Shown here: piece after piece, positions 8,928-17,061 of the stretch
Layout: every line of letters starts with the position of its first letter
Numbering within the stretch: the stretch's first letter is position 1
DNA from: NORP240 sp942492445
GTDB taxonomy: Bacteria; Pseudomonadota; Gammaproteobacteria; Pseudomonadales; Pseudohongiellaceae
Assembly (NCBI GenBank): GCA_942492445.1
Contig: CALOEW010000033.1
Location: forward strand, 1 to 64,000
Length of the DNA: 64,000 nt
Reading direction: 5' to 3'
Notes under the pieces: generated by a model
The model's input: the letters and a program-made list of their open reading frames with translations, nothing else
What the model was told of the DNA's origin: nothing
Database searches by the model: none
Translations under genes and position numbers: made by a program

Positions 8928-9094
8928 ATGCGTTTTCGCTTCGTCCGATGAAACGCAGTGTAGCCGGCCAGGCCCTTAAAACTCTCCCGTATGGGACGAA
9001 TACCGTTTCCAATTATTTGCCTTCCAGCTCGAACCCCCCCGTAACAAGGTTTACCAAGGGCTGCGCCCTGCGTAGCTCAAAGAGCGAAGCAGGG

Positions 9095-9337
9095 TCAAAA
9101 ATGCTTAGAAGCAAACGCCTTCCCCGAATGTGATTTCAAGTATTTTTCCAAAGCAAGTGCTTTGGATTTTGAGTCGACTGCTATAGCAGTTTGGATTTGC
9201 CACGGGCGGTATTTGGCCGTGTGAGTGGATTGGCTGGAGTTGTGTTGTTTTAGACGTTGGTTGAGATTGGCGGTGAACCCAACGTAGGTTTGTTTGGGGC
9301 TGGATTGGCTTTGGAGAATGTAGACGTAGTAGAACAT
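9095..9337 (-). CDS. GIY-YIG family nuclease-like protein
   Basis: An 80-residue protein consisting of a single GIY-YIG domain of the UPF0213/YhbQ kind. It begins with a YYVYILQS strand (the GIY equivalent), followed by TYVGFTANLNQRLKQHN (the YIG equivalent with the downstream Arg) and WQIQTAIAVDSKSKALALEKYLKSHSGKAF. Family members are small putative DNA endonucleases of unclear biological role. The length is normal and the frame intact. It lies 165 bases from the 3' end of ssrA, between the zeta toxin gene and the tmRNA. Confidence 0.88.
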   Translation of the reverse strand: MFYYVYILQSQSSPKQTYVGFTANLNQRLKQHNSSQSTHTAKYRPWQIQTAIAVDSKSKALALEKYLKSHSGKAFASKHF

Positions 9338-9424
9338 GGCATCTTCCTTGATGTTTGTTCTGAGTCTAGTTGAGCTGGCATCGCTTCGCTCTTCGAGCTG
9401 CGCGAGCCACTACTTCTTCTAATC

Positions 9425-9490
9425 GGCTACGCGGGCACGCTCCTCGTCGTTTCGCTGCGCTCAACTACGAGGGGCGTGCCACGCGTAGCC
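9425..9490. repeat. Long imperfect inverted repeat next to ssrA 3' end
   Basis: GGCTACGCGGGCACGC-TCCTCGT on the left pairs with ACGAGGGGCGTGCCACGCGTAGCC on the right, with one bulge, one mismatch and a loop of about 18 bases. There is no T-run, so it is not a classic terminator. It may still stop ssrA transcription, or be a REP-like or attachment-flank sequence. Confidence 0.6.
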
Positions 9491-9502
9491 GAAGGCGAAG
9501 TG

Positions 9503-9862
9503 TGGTGGAGGCGGGGGGAGTTGAACCCCCGTCCGTCAGTTCTCTGCCTTTGGCTCTACATGTTTAGCGTCGTCTATTGAGTTAACCCTTGTCCGCCCGA
9601 CGGGCAGGGTGACTTGGGCGAGCCTGGTACTTTTTAGCGGTTTGGTCCCAGGCGCGCCTCCCTCGCGATCCTGTTCTATATGACGATTGCGATCTCTGGT
9701 TTACAGGCATCCCGGTGGCAATCGCTAGCGGCCTTTTAGGCTGCTAGAGCGTAGTTGTCGTCGTTGGCAACTATTAAGTTGTAGTAATTGATTTACGAGA
9801 CTTACTACCCTCTCGACATGCACCTCAGGGTTTGGCACCGGCGTCGAATCCGAATCGCCCCC
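9503..9862 (-). ncRNA. ssrA: tmRNA (SsrA)
   Basis: tmRNA rescues stalled ribosomes with SmpB, whose gene lies 3 kb away. On the minus strand the 5' end GGGGGCGATTCGG pairs with the 3' CGCCTCC before an encoded CCA at 9505-9503. The T-arm GGTTCAACTCCCCC is intact and the 5' domain has GATTCGACGCCGG. The tag reading frame at 9768-9736 encodes ANDDNYALAA followed by TAA, the same tag as in Pseudomonas. The 3' end of ssrA is a common integration site for genomic islands, and the region beyond it here is accessory in character. Confidence 0.97.
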
Positions 9863-9867
9863 ATTGT

Positions 9868-9873
9868 GGTATA
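9868..9873 (-). promoter_or_regulatory. Putative -10 box of ssrA
   Basis: TATACC on the minus strand lies five bases before the predicted tmRNA 5' end. No convincing -35 is visible because the upstream sequence merges into the GC-rich and poly-G region. Confidence 0.45.
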
Positions 9874-9944
9874 GGAACTCCGGTCCTACGGGAAGGGGAC
9901 CCAACTGGGGGGTAGAGAGCGGCGGGGTTGGGCGGCGGGACGGG

Positions 9945-10043
9945 GGGGGCGTGGGGGGGGGGGGGCCGGGGGGGGGGGGGGGGGTGGAGGGGTGGGGGGT
10001 TGGGGGGGGTGCGTGGGGGGGGTGGGGGGGGGGGGGGGGGGGG
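9945..10043. repeat. Anomalous poly-G tract
   Basis: About 100 bases consist almost only of G on the plus strand, with isolated T, C and A. This is unlike any neighbouring sequence. It lies between the ssrA promoter and the 27-bp repeat array, where the 5' end of the next gene should be. It may be a basecalling artefact, a collapsed repeat or a true G-run. Coding in any frame here gives only Gly/Trp/Val or, on the other strand, Pro-rich strings. Confidence 0.85.
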
Positions 10044-10849
10044 TGGAGGAAACGGGGGCCGCCGTGGCGCCGGACCGGGCAGGCGAGACCGGTGTGATGG
10101 ATCAGGGGGGCACAGCCGGGGCGGTGGATCAGGGGGGCACATCCGGGGCGGTGGATCAGGCGGGCACGGCCGGGGTGGTGGATCAGGCGGGCGAGACTGG
10201 GGTGGTGGACCAGTTGGTGCCGCCGCCTGTGGCTGCTCCGGCCCCGCCGCGGCCTGATTTTGGCGGTGCCTGGGAGAAGGATTTTGCCCGCAGCGATCGC
10301 TGGGAAGACGAACTCACGCGCCAGATAGATCAGCTGCGCCGGGATGCCGAGCGGGGTTACCAGCTGGAGTCCCGCCGCGGGCCGACTGTGTCGCTGGGCG
10401 ACGGTCGCCGCTCCCGGGGCAGGGCCAATATCATCGAGCTGGCGCAACTGACCGGCTTCATCAACCGACAGACCACGCTGCGTATCCGGCAGTCTGCAGT
10501 GGAGATCCGGATCGAGCGGTCCGGGGATGCCGACCTGGTGTGCAGCACCCAGGAGAACGTCACCTACTCCTGGGACGATGTCACCGGGGCCGAGGTGTGC
10601 GGCTGGGATGGCCCTCAACTGCTGTTCCGCATCGGCCTGCCGGAAGGGGTGGAGATTCTGCATCGCTTCAGTCTTTCCGATGACGGGCAGTGGCTCAATA
10701 TGGCCACCACCACCTCGTCGGCTTCGGCGTCTTTTACCCAGATTCAGTTCTTTTACCTCTACGAAGCCCCCAGCGAAAATTACACCTGCGTTCAGACGAT
10801 CAGTCGCGGTAATACCTGCAGTCTGAAGGACTCGGTGCAGTTTGATTAA
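9992..10849 (+). CDS. Repeat-bearing protein of unknown function, 5' end uncertain
   Basis: The frame is open from within the poly-G tract, so the true start cannot be seen; an ATG at 10097 lies inside the repeats. The N-terminal part consists of nine-residue repeats (VDQAGTAGV type). A Pro-rich linker (LVPPPVAAPAPPRP) follows. Then comes a 200-residue globular part with DFGGAWEKDFARSD, a strand-rich middle and four Cys near the C-terminal half. I do not recognise the family. The stop overlaps the start of the lipoprotein gene by eight bases, so the two are translationally coupled and probably act together in the envelope. Envelope location is inferred from the partner. Confidence 0.6.
   Translation: MGGWGGCVGGVGGGGGGVEETGAAVAPDRAGETGVMDQGGTAGAVDQGGTSGAVDQAGTAGVVDQAGETGVVDQLVPPPVAAPAPPRPDFGGAWEKDFARSDRWEDELTRQIDQLRRDAERGYQLESRRGPTVSLGDGRRSRGRANIIELAQLTGFINRQTTLRIRQSAVEIRIERSGDADLVCSTQENVTYSWDDVTGAEVCGWDGPQLLFRIGLPEGVEILHRFSLSDDGQWLNMATTTSSASASFTQIQFFYLYEAPSENYTCVQTISRGNTCSLKDSVQFD
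10070..10213 (+). repeat. 27-bp in-frame tandem repeat
   Basis: Five to six consecutive 27-base units encode nine-residue repeats VDQ[G/A]G[T/E][A/S/T]G[A/V]. The first units merge with the poly-G region. The array length is a multiple of three per unit, so copy-number change would keep the frame. Confidence 0.85.
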
Positions 10850-11993
10850 CAGGCTGGCACTGGCACTGCTGCTGGCGCTGGGACTGCTTGCCTGCGCCTC
10901 CACCAGCGAGCCGCCGCGGGCCGCAGCGCCGGTTCAGAACCTGGCGGGGGAGGTGGACCTGGTACGTGCGGCGCAGGACCCGGCCGCGCCGTTGCTGCTG
11001 GATATTGGCGTGCAGGTTTTCACGGCCGCGCCAGTGGACCCGGAAACGGCCCAGGTGGCGCCCTGGCTGATGGAAGAGATTCGCGCCAAGGAAACCCACT
11101 ACCTGCCCTATGTACTGCGCAACACGCTGGTTGCTTCCAATCAGTGGGGGGCAGTACGGGTGTTGCCGGCCCAGGACCCGTCGGTGGATCTGCAGGTAGC
11201 CGGCACGGTGATTCACTCCGACGGGCTCAACCTGGTGTTGCAGGTGCGGGCCTGGGACAGCACCGGGCGGGTCTGGCTGGACGGGCGCTACGGTGATGAA
11301 ACGGAGAACCGGGACTACGTGGGTAACCAGTCCTATTATGGAGAGGAGCAGGTAACGGCAGTCGATCCCTTTGCCGATCTCTATGCCCGGGTCGCCAATG
11401 ACCTGCTGGCCGTGCGGGACGGATTGAATACGGAACAACTGGTCAATATCGCCCGTGTCTCTCAGATGGTTTACGCCAGCGACCTGGCACCGGAAACCTT
11501 CGGACGCACGCTGGGCACCGACGCAGAGGGCCGTCGACAGGTAGTCAGCCTGGTGGCCGGGGACGATCCAATGTTGCGCCGGGTGGGTGACATGCGCCAG
11601 CGTCACCACCTGTTTATCGACACCGTGGACGACTATTACCGGTCACTCTACGACGAGATGCAGCCGCTCTATGATCTTTGGCGCGGCTATTCCCGCGAGC
11701 AGGTTCTGGAGACCCGTGAACGGATTCCGGGCTCCCGTGATCTCGGTGGCGGGTCCGGTATTCAGGCATTGACGGCCAGCTACAATCGTTACAAGTGGGC
11801 GCGAATCTACGAGCAGGAATTCGCCGGCCTGGCCCAGGGATTCAACAACGAGATCGCCCCGGCGATCCTCGATCTGAACCGCCGTGTGCACGGTCTCAGC
11901 GGTTCCCTGGAGGAACAGTACCAGCAGTGGCGTGCGATTCTGCGGCAGTTGTTCGAGCTGGAAACCGGGCAGGAACTGTCCCGGGCCCGGTGA
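10842..11993 (+). CDS. Putative lipoprotein of unknown function
   Basis: The protein starts at a TTG overlapping the stop of the upstream gene (TTTGATTAA). It has a short basic N-terminus, a Leu/Ala-rich core and a lipobox ending LLAC, giving a lipidated Cys at residue 18. The remaining 365 residues include a predicted globular half with DLQVAGTVIHSDGLNLVLQVRA, similar in style to secretin-associated or LPS-export lipoproteins. A helical C-terminal half follows (YYRSLYDEMQPLYDLWRGYS, ending YQQWRAILRQLFELE). I cannot assign a family. The coupling with the upstream repeat protein suggests a two-component envelope system. Confidence 0.75.
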   Translation: MINRLALALLLALGLLACASTSEPPRAAAPVQNLAGEVDLVRAAQDPAAPLLLDIGVQVFTAAPVDPETAQVAPWLMEEIRAKETHYLPYVLRNTLVASNQWGAVRVLPAQDPSVDLQVAGTVIHSDGLNLVLQVRAWDSTGRVWLDGRYGDETENRDYVGNQSYYGEEQVTAVDPFADLYARVANDLLAVRDGLNTEQLVNIARVSQMVYASDLAPETFGRTLGTDAEGRRQVVSLVAGDDPMLRRVGDMRQRHHLFIDTVDDYYRSLYDEMQPLYDLWRGYSREQVLETRERIPGSRDLGGGSGIQALTASYNRYKWARIYEQEFAGLAQGFNNEIAPAILDLNRRVHGLSGSLEEQYQQWRAILRQLFELETGQELSRAR

Positions 11994-12069
11994 GCCTGGT
12001 CAGGCGCGATGCCTGCGCGCCGGTGGACTGCCTTGATTTGCGGGTTCCGGCGGCGCAGCGCCAGGCTGC

Positions 12070-12699
12070 CTAGGACTCGCCCCAGACGTCCTCCAGCCTG
12101 CCATCCCGGCCACAGCTGAAGCGATAAAAACGGTACCGGATGGGATTTTTCTCGTAGTAGTCCTGGTGGTATTCCTCGGCGGCATAGAACTCGGTGGCGG
12201 GCAGGACCTCTGTCTGGATCATGCCGTGGAGTCGGCCGCTTTGTTCCAGGGCCTGTATGGATTCCCGTGCTGCGGCGAGCTGGGTTTGGTCGTGGAAAAA
12301 GATGGCGCTGCGGTACTGGCTGCCGCGATCACAGAACTGGCCGCCACCGTCCAGGGGGTCGATGTTGTGCCAGAAAACCTCGAGTAGTTTCGCGTAGCTC
12401 ACCAGCTCGGGATTGTAGCGCACCTGCACAGCCTCGTAGTGGCCGGTGCCCCCGGCAGACACTTCGTCATAGCTTGGATCGACTGTGTCGCCGCCAGTGT
12501 AGCCGGAAGTGGTAGAAATGACCCCTTCGAGCTTGTCATAGGGTGGTTCCATGCACCAGAAGCAGCCCCCGGCAAAGGTGGCCACCGCAGTCGGTGCGGC
12601 CGCTGCGGCCTGGTCCGGGTACCGGGCTGCCAGCAGGGAAGCGCCGGCCAATAACACGGCCAGCATCAGCAGGCGGAGTAACGGAGTAGTATGGGGCAT
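12070..12699 (-). CDS. msrA: Peptide methionine-S-sulfoxide reductase, exported form
   Basis: MsrA reduces methionine-S-sulfoxide in oxidised proteins. The catalytic motif GCFWC is present with Cys46 as nucleophile. The usual EGVISTTSGYTGG, GTGHYEAVQVRYNPE and FCDRGSQYRSAIFF blocks follow, and the protein ends with EEYHQDYYEKNPIRYRFYR plus a short tail containing a further Cys. The first 30 or so residues are a signal peptide (LLMLAVLLAGASLLAA), so this copy probably works in the periplasm. It stands alone, tail to tail with the lipoprotein gene. The frame is intact. Confidence 0.96.
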   Translation of the reverse strand: MPHTTPLLRLLMLAVLLAGASLLAARYPDQAAAAAPTAVATFAGGCFWCMEPPYDKLEGVISTTSGYTGGDTVDPSYDEVSAGGTGHYEAVQVRYNPELVSYAKLLEVFWHNIDPLDGGGQFCDRGSQYRSAIFFHDQTQLAAARESIQALEQSGRLHGMIQTEVLPATEFYAAEEYHQDYYEKNPIRYRFYRFSCGRDGRLEDVWGES

Positions 12700-12864
12700 G
12701 TGTTTCTCCTTGTGGTAATCAAGGGCACACTGGAGTTGACCGTTCCGTGAGGGTTATCTTTCGTTTTATCACGGATTAACGAGGGCGGTGCCGGTTCCGC
12801 GGTGGGGACAGAAATCGAATCTTCCCCATGGGCAGGTTGCAAACGGTTTCTTTCAGAAATGAGA

Positions 12865-13341
12865 CTATCTGTTGTGCTGCCGTACGATCCGTTGCCTGTC
12901 GATATTCCACTCGCGGTCCTTGACGGTGGCGCGTTTGTCGTGGGTCTGCTTGCCCTTGGCCAGGGCGATCTGTGCCTTCACCAGGTGGTTTTTCCAATAC
13001 AGCCGGGTGCACACACAGGTGTGGCCCTTCTGCTCGGTGGCGGCGAACAGCCGTGACAGTTCCCTGCTGTGCAGCAGCAGCTTGCGGGTGCGGTCGGGTT
13101 CGCACACGGTGTGGGTGCTGGCGGTGTCCAGCGGAGTTATGCGGCAGCCCAGAAGCCAGGCCTCTCCGTCCTTCATCAACACGTAACTGTCCACCAGCTG
13201 CACTTTTTTCAGGCGCAGGGACTTCACCTCCCAGCCCTGCAGGGCAATGCCTGCTTCGAAGGTGTCCTCGATAAAATAGTCGTGGCGCGCCTTCTTGTTG
13301 ACGACGATGGTGTTATCCGGGAGTTTCGGTTTCTTTGCCAT
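12865..13341 (-). CDS. smpB: SsrA-binding protein SmpB
   Basis: SmpB carries tmRNA into stalled ribosomes. The 158-residue length is normal. Recognisable segments are NKKARHDYFIEDTFEAGIALQGWEVKSLR at the N-terminus, TRKLLLHSRELSRL, and ALAKGKQTHDKRATVKDREWN near the C-terminal tail that inserts into the mRNA channel. The loop before the helix reads EPDRTRKLLLH. Transcription is away from the cytochrome b561 gene. The partner RNA gene ssrA is 3 kb upstream in the window, also on the minus strand. Confidence 0.97.
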   Translation of the reverse strand: MAKKPKLPDNTIVVNKKARHDYFIEDTFEAGIALQGWEVKSLRLKKVQLVDSYVLMKDGEAWLLGCRITPLDTASTHTVCEPDRTRKLLLHSRELSRLFAATEQKGHTCVCTRLYWKNHLVKAQIALAKGKQTHDKRATVKDREWNIDRQRIVRQHNR

Positions 13342-13638
13342 GGGGGCGGATTATAGAGGATCGGGCCGGGAAGGGTAACGGGCAGTGCACAAAAGCGTAC
13401 CCGAAGCAGATTCGGGCCGGGAGCCACCCGGCACAGGCGTGGCGACGGACGTCGGGGCCGGTTTCCGTCTCCAGTCAGGGGGCCGGCCCCTGTCAATTCG
13501 CGTTGCCCTTTCAGAGCGTGCAACTATTCTGATCTGTGAGCTATGCTATAGGCCGGTTGAAACTGGCGGGATCTTGACTGATCCGTCGGTCACCGGAAAC
13601 AACAATTACAAGCCCCGGCTGCTGGGCGGAGACGAAAA

Positions 13639-14163
13639 ATGAATGACACACCTGTACAAACTTATACTCGTGGCCAGAAAATCTTCCACTGGGTGCTGGC
13701 AGTTCTGGTGCTATTCTGGCTGTTTGTCAGCGGTGAACTGGTGGAGGAGGCGGAAGGTGCCCAGAAAGGGCTGATTCTCGGTTTTCATTCGGGGGGTGCC
13801 ATTCTTATCCTGATTCTGACGCTGTTCCGCTTTCGTCTGCGTCGCCGGCATCCTGTTGCGCCCGTGGCCGCATTGAAAGGCTGGGAGAAGCTGTGGAGTG
13901 TCAGGGTGCACCTGGCGTTGTACCTGCTGGTGCTGCTGATGGTGTTCACCGGCTTCATGCAGGGGGTGTTTTTCGAGCAGCCGGTGAGAGTTTTCGGCCT
14001 CATCAACATCACCGCCGGCCATAACGAGGCGCTGTTGGCGCCCTTCCATGAAGGCCACGAGATTATCGCCACCGTGCTCAAAGTCCTTATCGCGGTTCAC
14101 GTGCTGGCGGGCCTCAAACATCAGTTCGTGGACCGCCAGCCGGTATTGAAGCGCATGATCTGA
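13639..14163 (+). CDS. Cytochrome b561-type membrane protein
   Basis: A 174-residue, four-helix di-haem membrane protein of the bacterial cytochrome b561 (CybB-like) family, which passes electrons between quinones and small acceptors. Haem-ligand histidines are visible at QKIFHWVLA (helix 1), FHSGGAIL (helix 2), HEGHEIIATVL and IAVHVLAGLKHQF (helix 4). The ATG at 13639 is preceded by a purine-rich stretch. No obvious redox partner lies beside it. The frame is intact. Confidence 0.88.
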   Translation: MNDTPVQTYTRGQKIFHWVLAVLVLFWLFVSGELVEEAEGAQKGLILGFHSGGAILILILTLFRFRLRRRHPVAPVAALKGWEKLWSVRVHLALYLLVLLMVFTGFMQGVFFEQPVRVFGLINITAGHNEALLAPFHEGHEIIATVLKVLIAVHVLAGLKHQFVDRQPVLKRMI

Positions 14164-14272
14164 CGGTTGTTCCGCGCCCTGGTTGCAAACCGTTTCGGGC
14201 GGCACTGTCCAATCACCACCGGGCCGGTTCCGGGAAGCGTTTACCGAAGGGGGTTGATCTTTTTTAGATAAT

Positions 14273-14294
14273 TAGATATATTTCTAAATATCTA
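14273..14294. promoter_or_regulatory. AT-rich palindrome upstream of sdpR-like gene
   Basis: TAGATATATTTCTAAATATCTA is a near-perfect dyad, with further TAGATA sequence just upstream. It resembles an ArsR-family operator. A palindromic mobile element at 14295 separates it from the regulator gene. Confidence 0.45.
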
Positions 14295-14349
14295 AGGAAC
14301 CTCTGATTAAGTACCGCAATGCTCTGCGGGACTTAATCAGAGGTTCCCT
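14295..14349. repeat. Palindromic MITE-like element, copy A
   Basis: A 55-base near-perfect hairpin begins AGGAACCTCTGATTAAGT and ends ACTTAATCAGAGGTTCCCT, with a short loop around ATGCTC. The same element occurs at 40396, 51438 (long form), 56673 and, degenerate, at 18788 and 23617. A lone right-half-like remnant lies at about 14380-14411. Confidence 0.85.
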
Positions 14350-14422
14350 GAGTTACCGTAGATCAGGTTCCACGACGCAGGACATTGCGGGGCTCGATCA
14401 GAGGTTCATTAAGGAGGGGCTG

Positions 14423-14713
14423 ATGGGTTCCATGCAGAATGTCCTGGAAGCGATATCCGATCCGACCCGGCGCAGGGTGTTGGACCTGTTGAAGAAAAAA
14501 GACATGACGGCGGGTGAACTGGGAGCGCATTTCGACATTTCCGGGCCGTCCATGTCCCATCACCTCAACAAGCTGAAGTCGGCGGACCTGGTGCAGACCA
14601 CGCGGCAGGGGCAGACCATCGTCTATGCCATCAACACCAGCGTGTTCGAAGACGCTGCCCAGTTTGTCCTGAAATTCTTCCAGGATCACCAGCAGGAGGA
14701 TAAAAAGTCATGA
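14423..14713 (+). CDS. ArsR-family regulator, SdpR-like
   Basis: A 96-residue winged-helix protein with AISDPTRRRVLDLLKKKDMTAGEL and a recognition helix ISGPSMSHHLNKLKSADLV, followed by the wing TTRQGQTIVYAI. This is the pattern of the SdpR autorepressor group of ArsR regulators, which control a linked sdpI gene. An AAGGAGG at 14411-14417 sets the ATG at 14423. Its stop overlaps the downstream gene start (ATGA at 14710), so the two form an operon. No metal-binding Cys motif is seen, which fits SdpR rather than metal-sensing ArsR. Confidence 0.88.
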   Translation: MGSMQNVLEAISDPTRRRVLDLLKKKDMTAGELGAHFDISGPSMSHHLNKLKSADLVQTTRQGQTIVYAINTSVFEDAAQFVLKFFQDHQQEDKKS

Positions 14714-15396
14714 AAATTTTTCAGCGCAATCTGCCCAGCCTGTTTGCTCTCGTCGCCATGGTGGTATTCAGTGTCGTGGTTTTCGACACCCTGCCGGAGC
14801 AGGTGCCAAGCCAGTACGGCTTTGACGGAGAGGTGACGGATACCCAGTCCCGGTTGCTGGTGGTCAGCCTCGCACCGCTGATTTTTCTGTTCGCCCTGGC
14901 CCTGGTGAATGGCCTGCTGCGCATCTCGCCAGAAAAATTCTCCATGCCCAACAGCAAGCGGGCGGTGGATGTCATTCTGTTCGGGCTGGGCGTTATGATT
15001 TTCTTTTTACACGTGGCAATCATCGAAGCCGCGGGTGACATGCAGCGCTATCTGTTTTTCTTCTCCTATGGCATGGCGGCGTTTCTGGTGATCACCGGCA
15101 ATGTGTTCGGCAAGACCGAACGCAATTTCTTTATCGGCATTCGCCTGCCCTGGACCATTGCCTCCGCTGCCAACTGGAAGGCGACCCATCGCCTTGCCGG
15201 CAAGCTGATGGTGCTGTTCGGTCTGGTGCTGGCGGTGGTCAACACGTTCTATGTCAACCTGGGGCTGATGCTGGCACTGTCAATCGGCCCGCTGTTGCTG
15301 CCGGTGCTGTATTCCCCCTGGTACTACTTCCGTTTCGAGAAAGCGGCAGAAGGCAGGCCGGGTGCTGACGATCCGGCCTCCGGAGACGATCACTGA
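14710..15396 (+). CDS. SdpI/DUF1648-family membrane protein
   Basis: A polytopic membrane protein of 228 residues. It has a DUF1648-type start (LPEQVPSQYGFDGEVT following the first helix) and the SdpI-type region GNVFGKTERNFFIGIRLPWTIASAANWKATHRLAGKL, which is the conserved family core. In Bacillus, SdpI is the immunity protein against the SDP toxin and signals through SdpR. In proteobacteria the pair occurs without the toxin and its role is unknown. The ATG overlaps the regulator's stop by four bases. Six or seven helices are visible. Confidence 0.85.
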   Translation: MKIFQRNLPSLFALVAMVVFSVVVFDTLPEQVPSQYGFDGEVTDTQSRLLVVSLAPLIFLFALALVNGLLRISPEKFSMPNSKRAVDVILFGLGVMIFFLHVAIIEAAGDMQRYLFFFSYGMAAFLVITGNVFGKTERNFFIGIRLPWTIASAANWKATHRLAGKLMVLFGLVLAVVNTFYVNLGLMLALSIGPLLLPVLYSPWYYFRFEKAAEGRPGADDPASGDDH

Positions 15397-15551
15397 GGCG
15401 AGTGCGAAGCGGGCCACAAAGGCAGGCCCGGCCGATCCGTCAGTTCCGATTAATGCAACGCAAAACGTGATTCTGCCCCTGTTTGTTGTAGAATCAGCCC
15501 GTCGATTGCCGATAACCGTATACTAACAGGCTGAATAACAAGGGGTTTTAC

Positions 15552-16976
15552 ATGGTCGAAGATCGCGGGCAGTTTAGTTCGAGACTGGGGTTTGTGCTGG
15601 CGGCCGCGGGTTCGGCGGTGGGGCTGGGGAATCTGGTCGCATTTCCGGTGATGGCCTCCAAGAACGGTGGTGCTGCTTTCCTGTTCGTCTATATCGCTTT
15701 CGTCGCCCTGGTCTGCTACCCGGTGATGCTGTCCGAGATCGCCATGGGGCGCTATTCCCAGCGCAATCCGGTGGGTGCTTTTACTTCCGTGCCTGGTGGC
15801 GGTGGGTTGTGGCGCTGGGCGGGCAAGTTGGCCATTCTGACACCTTTTATGATCGCGGTGTTCTATACGGTTATCACCGTGTGGCTGGTTATGTATCTGG
15901 TCTATGCCGTGACCGGCAATCTGGACTACCTGAGCGCGCCGACCACTTTTGGTGAGGTAACCACCTCCACGTCATTGTTCATTTACCTTCCTCTGTTATT
16001 GGGGGTGGTTTTTTACATTCTGCATGGGCGGCGTGCGGCAGGGTATTGAACGGCTGGCCCGGTACTGATGCCGGCACTGGCGATTATGCTGGTTCTGCTG
16101 GTGATATTCGTTCTTACGCTTGACAATGCCAGCGCGGGGATTGCCTATTACCTGGTGCCGGATTTTTCCAAGATCAATGGCTCCGTGATCAATGGCGCAC
16201 TGAGTCAGGCGTTTTTCTCCCTGTCCCTGGGCATGGGCATTCTCATCACCTACGGTTCCTATTTCAGTCGCGAAGACAATATTCCCCAGTCCACCCGGAT
16301 GGTGGCCATCGCGGATACCTCTGTTGCGTTCTTTGCCGGTCTGTTGATACTGCCGGCAATTTTCGCTTTCGATCCCAACACCAATACCGATGATCTTTCC
16401 ACCAGCAGCGTGGGTCTGATCTTCAGTTTTCTGCCCCAGATCTTTCTGTCCATGCAGGAGGCGGTGGGTTACGTCGGCGCCAGTGTGGTGGCATCGCTGT
16501 TTTTCACGCTGGTGTTTTTCGCCGCGCTGACCTCGCTGGTGTCTATTATTGAAATCCCCATTGCCTACTTGATCGATGAGTGGGAAATGTCACGTAAGCG
16601 AGCGGTCTATACCCAGGCGTTCTTACTAGCATTGTTTGCCGTGCCCGCCACACTGTCACTGGGTATGGTAGATTTTCTGACCAACTTCACCAGTTACGGT
16701 GGGGCAGTTAAATCCTTCTTTGATGTGATATCGGACGTTTTTTACGAGACTATTCTGCCTTTTGTGGGGCTACTGGTGTGCCTGTTTTGTGCCTACCGCT
16801 GGAAGATGACCGGGCTTTCCGATGAATTGAGTATTGGAGATGAGTCCTATCGAGGTTCACGCATGGAGAAGTACCTTAATTTTTCTTTAGGCACAGTCAT
16901 TCCACTGATCCTGTTGCTGGTATTTGTTAATACGGTGGCAACCAAGTATTTCGCCTTCAGCCTTTTTGGAATATAG
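15552..16976 (+). CDS. Sodium-dependent SNF-family symporter (frameshifted)
   Basis: A neurotransmitter:sodium symporter-family transporter for amino acids or amines in the inner membrane. The start region SSRLGFVLAAAGSAVGLGNLVAFPVMASKNGGAAF is the helix 1 sodium/substrate site of the LeuT fold. Later helices include ALSQAFFSLSLGMGILITYGSYF and FFAALTSLVSIIEIPIAYL. The frame breaks twice, near 16030 and 16060, within the segment reading GVRQGIERLARVLMPAL, so both halves together give a normal transporter of about 470 residues. The substrate cannot be read from the sequence. The gene stands alone upstream of ratA. Confidence 0.88.
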
Positions 16977-17061
16977 AGTAGTTGAGTCTTCCCGTGGCGA
17001 CATTGGCTGGAGTCAGTGTCTGCGAAATCCCCGAGTACATTGAGAATCTTCAAAAGCAGCC

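Noticed and set aside
10070..10213. Possible CRISPR array
   Set aside because: The units are contiguous and in frame with no spacers; it is a coding tandem repeat.
9725..10903. A 392-codon minus-strand open frame, very Pro-rich
   Set aside because: It is antisense to the tmRNA gene, the poly-G tract and the 27-bp repeats; its composition is a by-product of G-runs.
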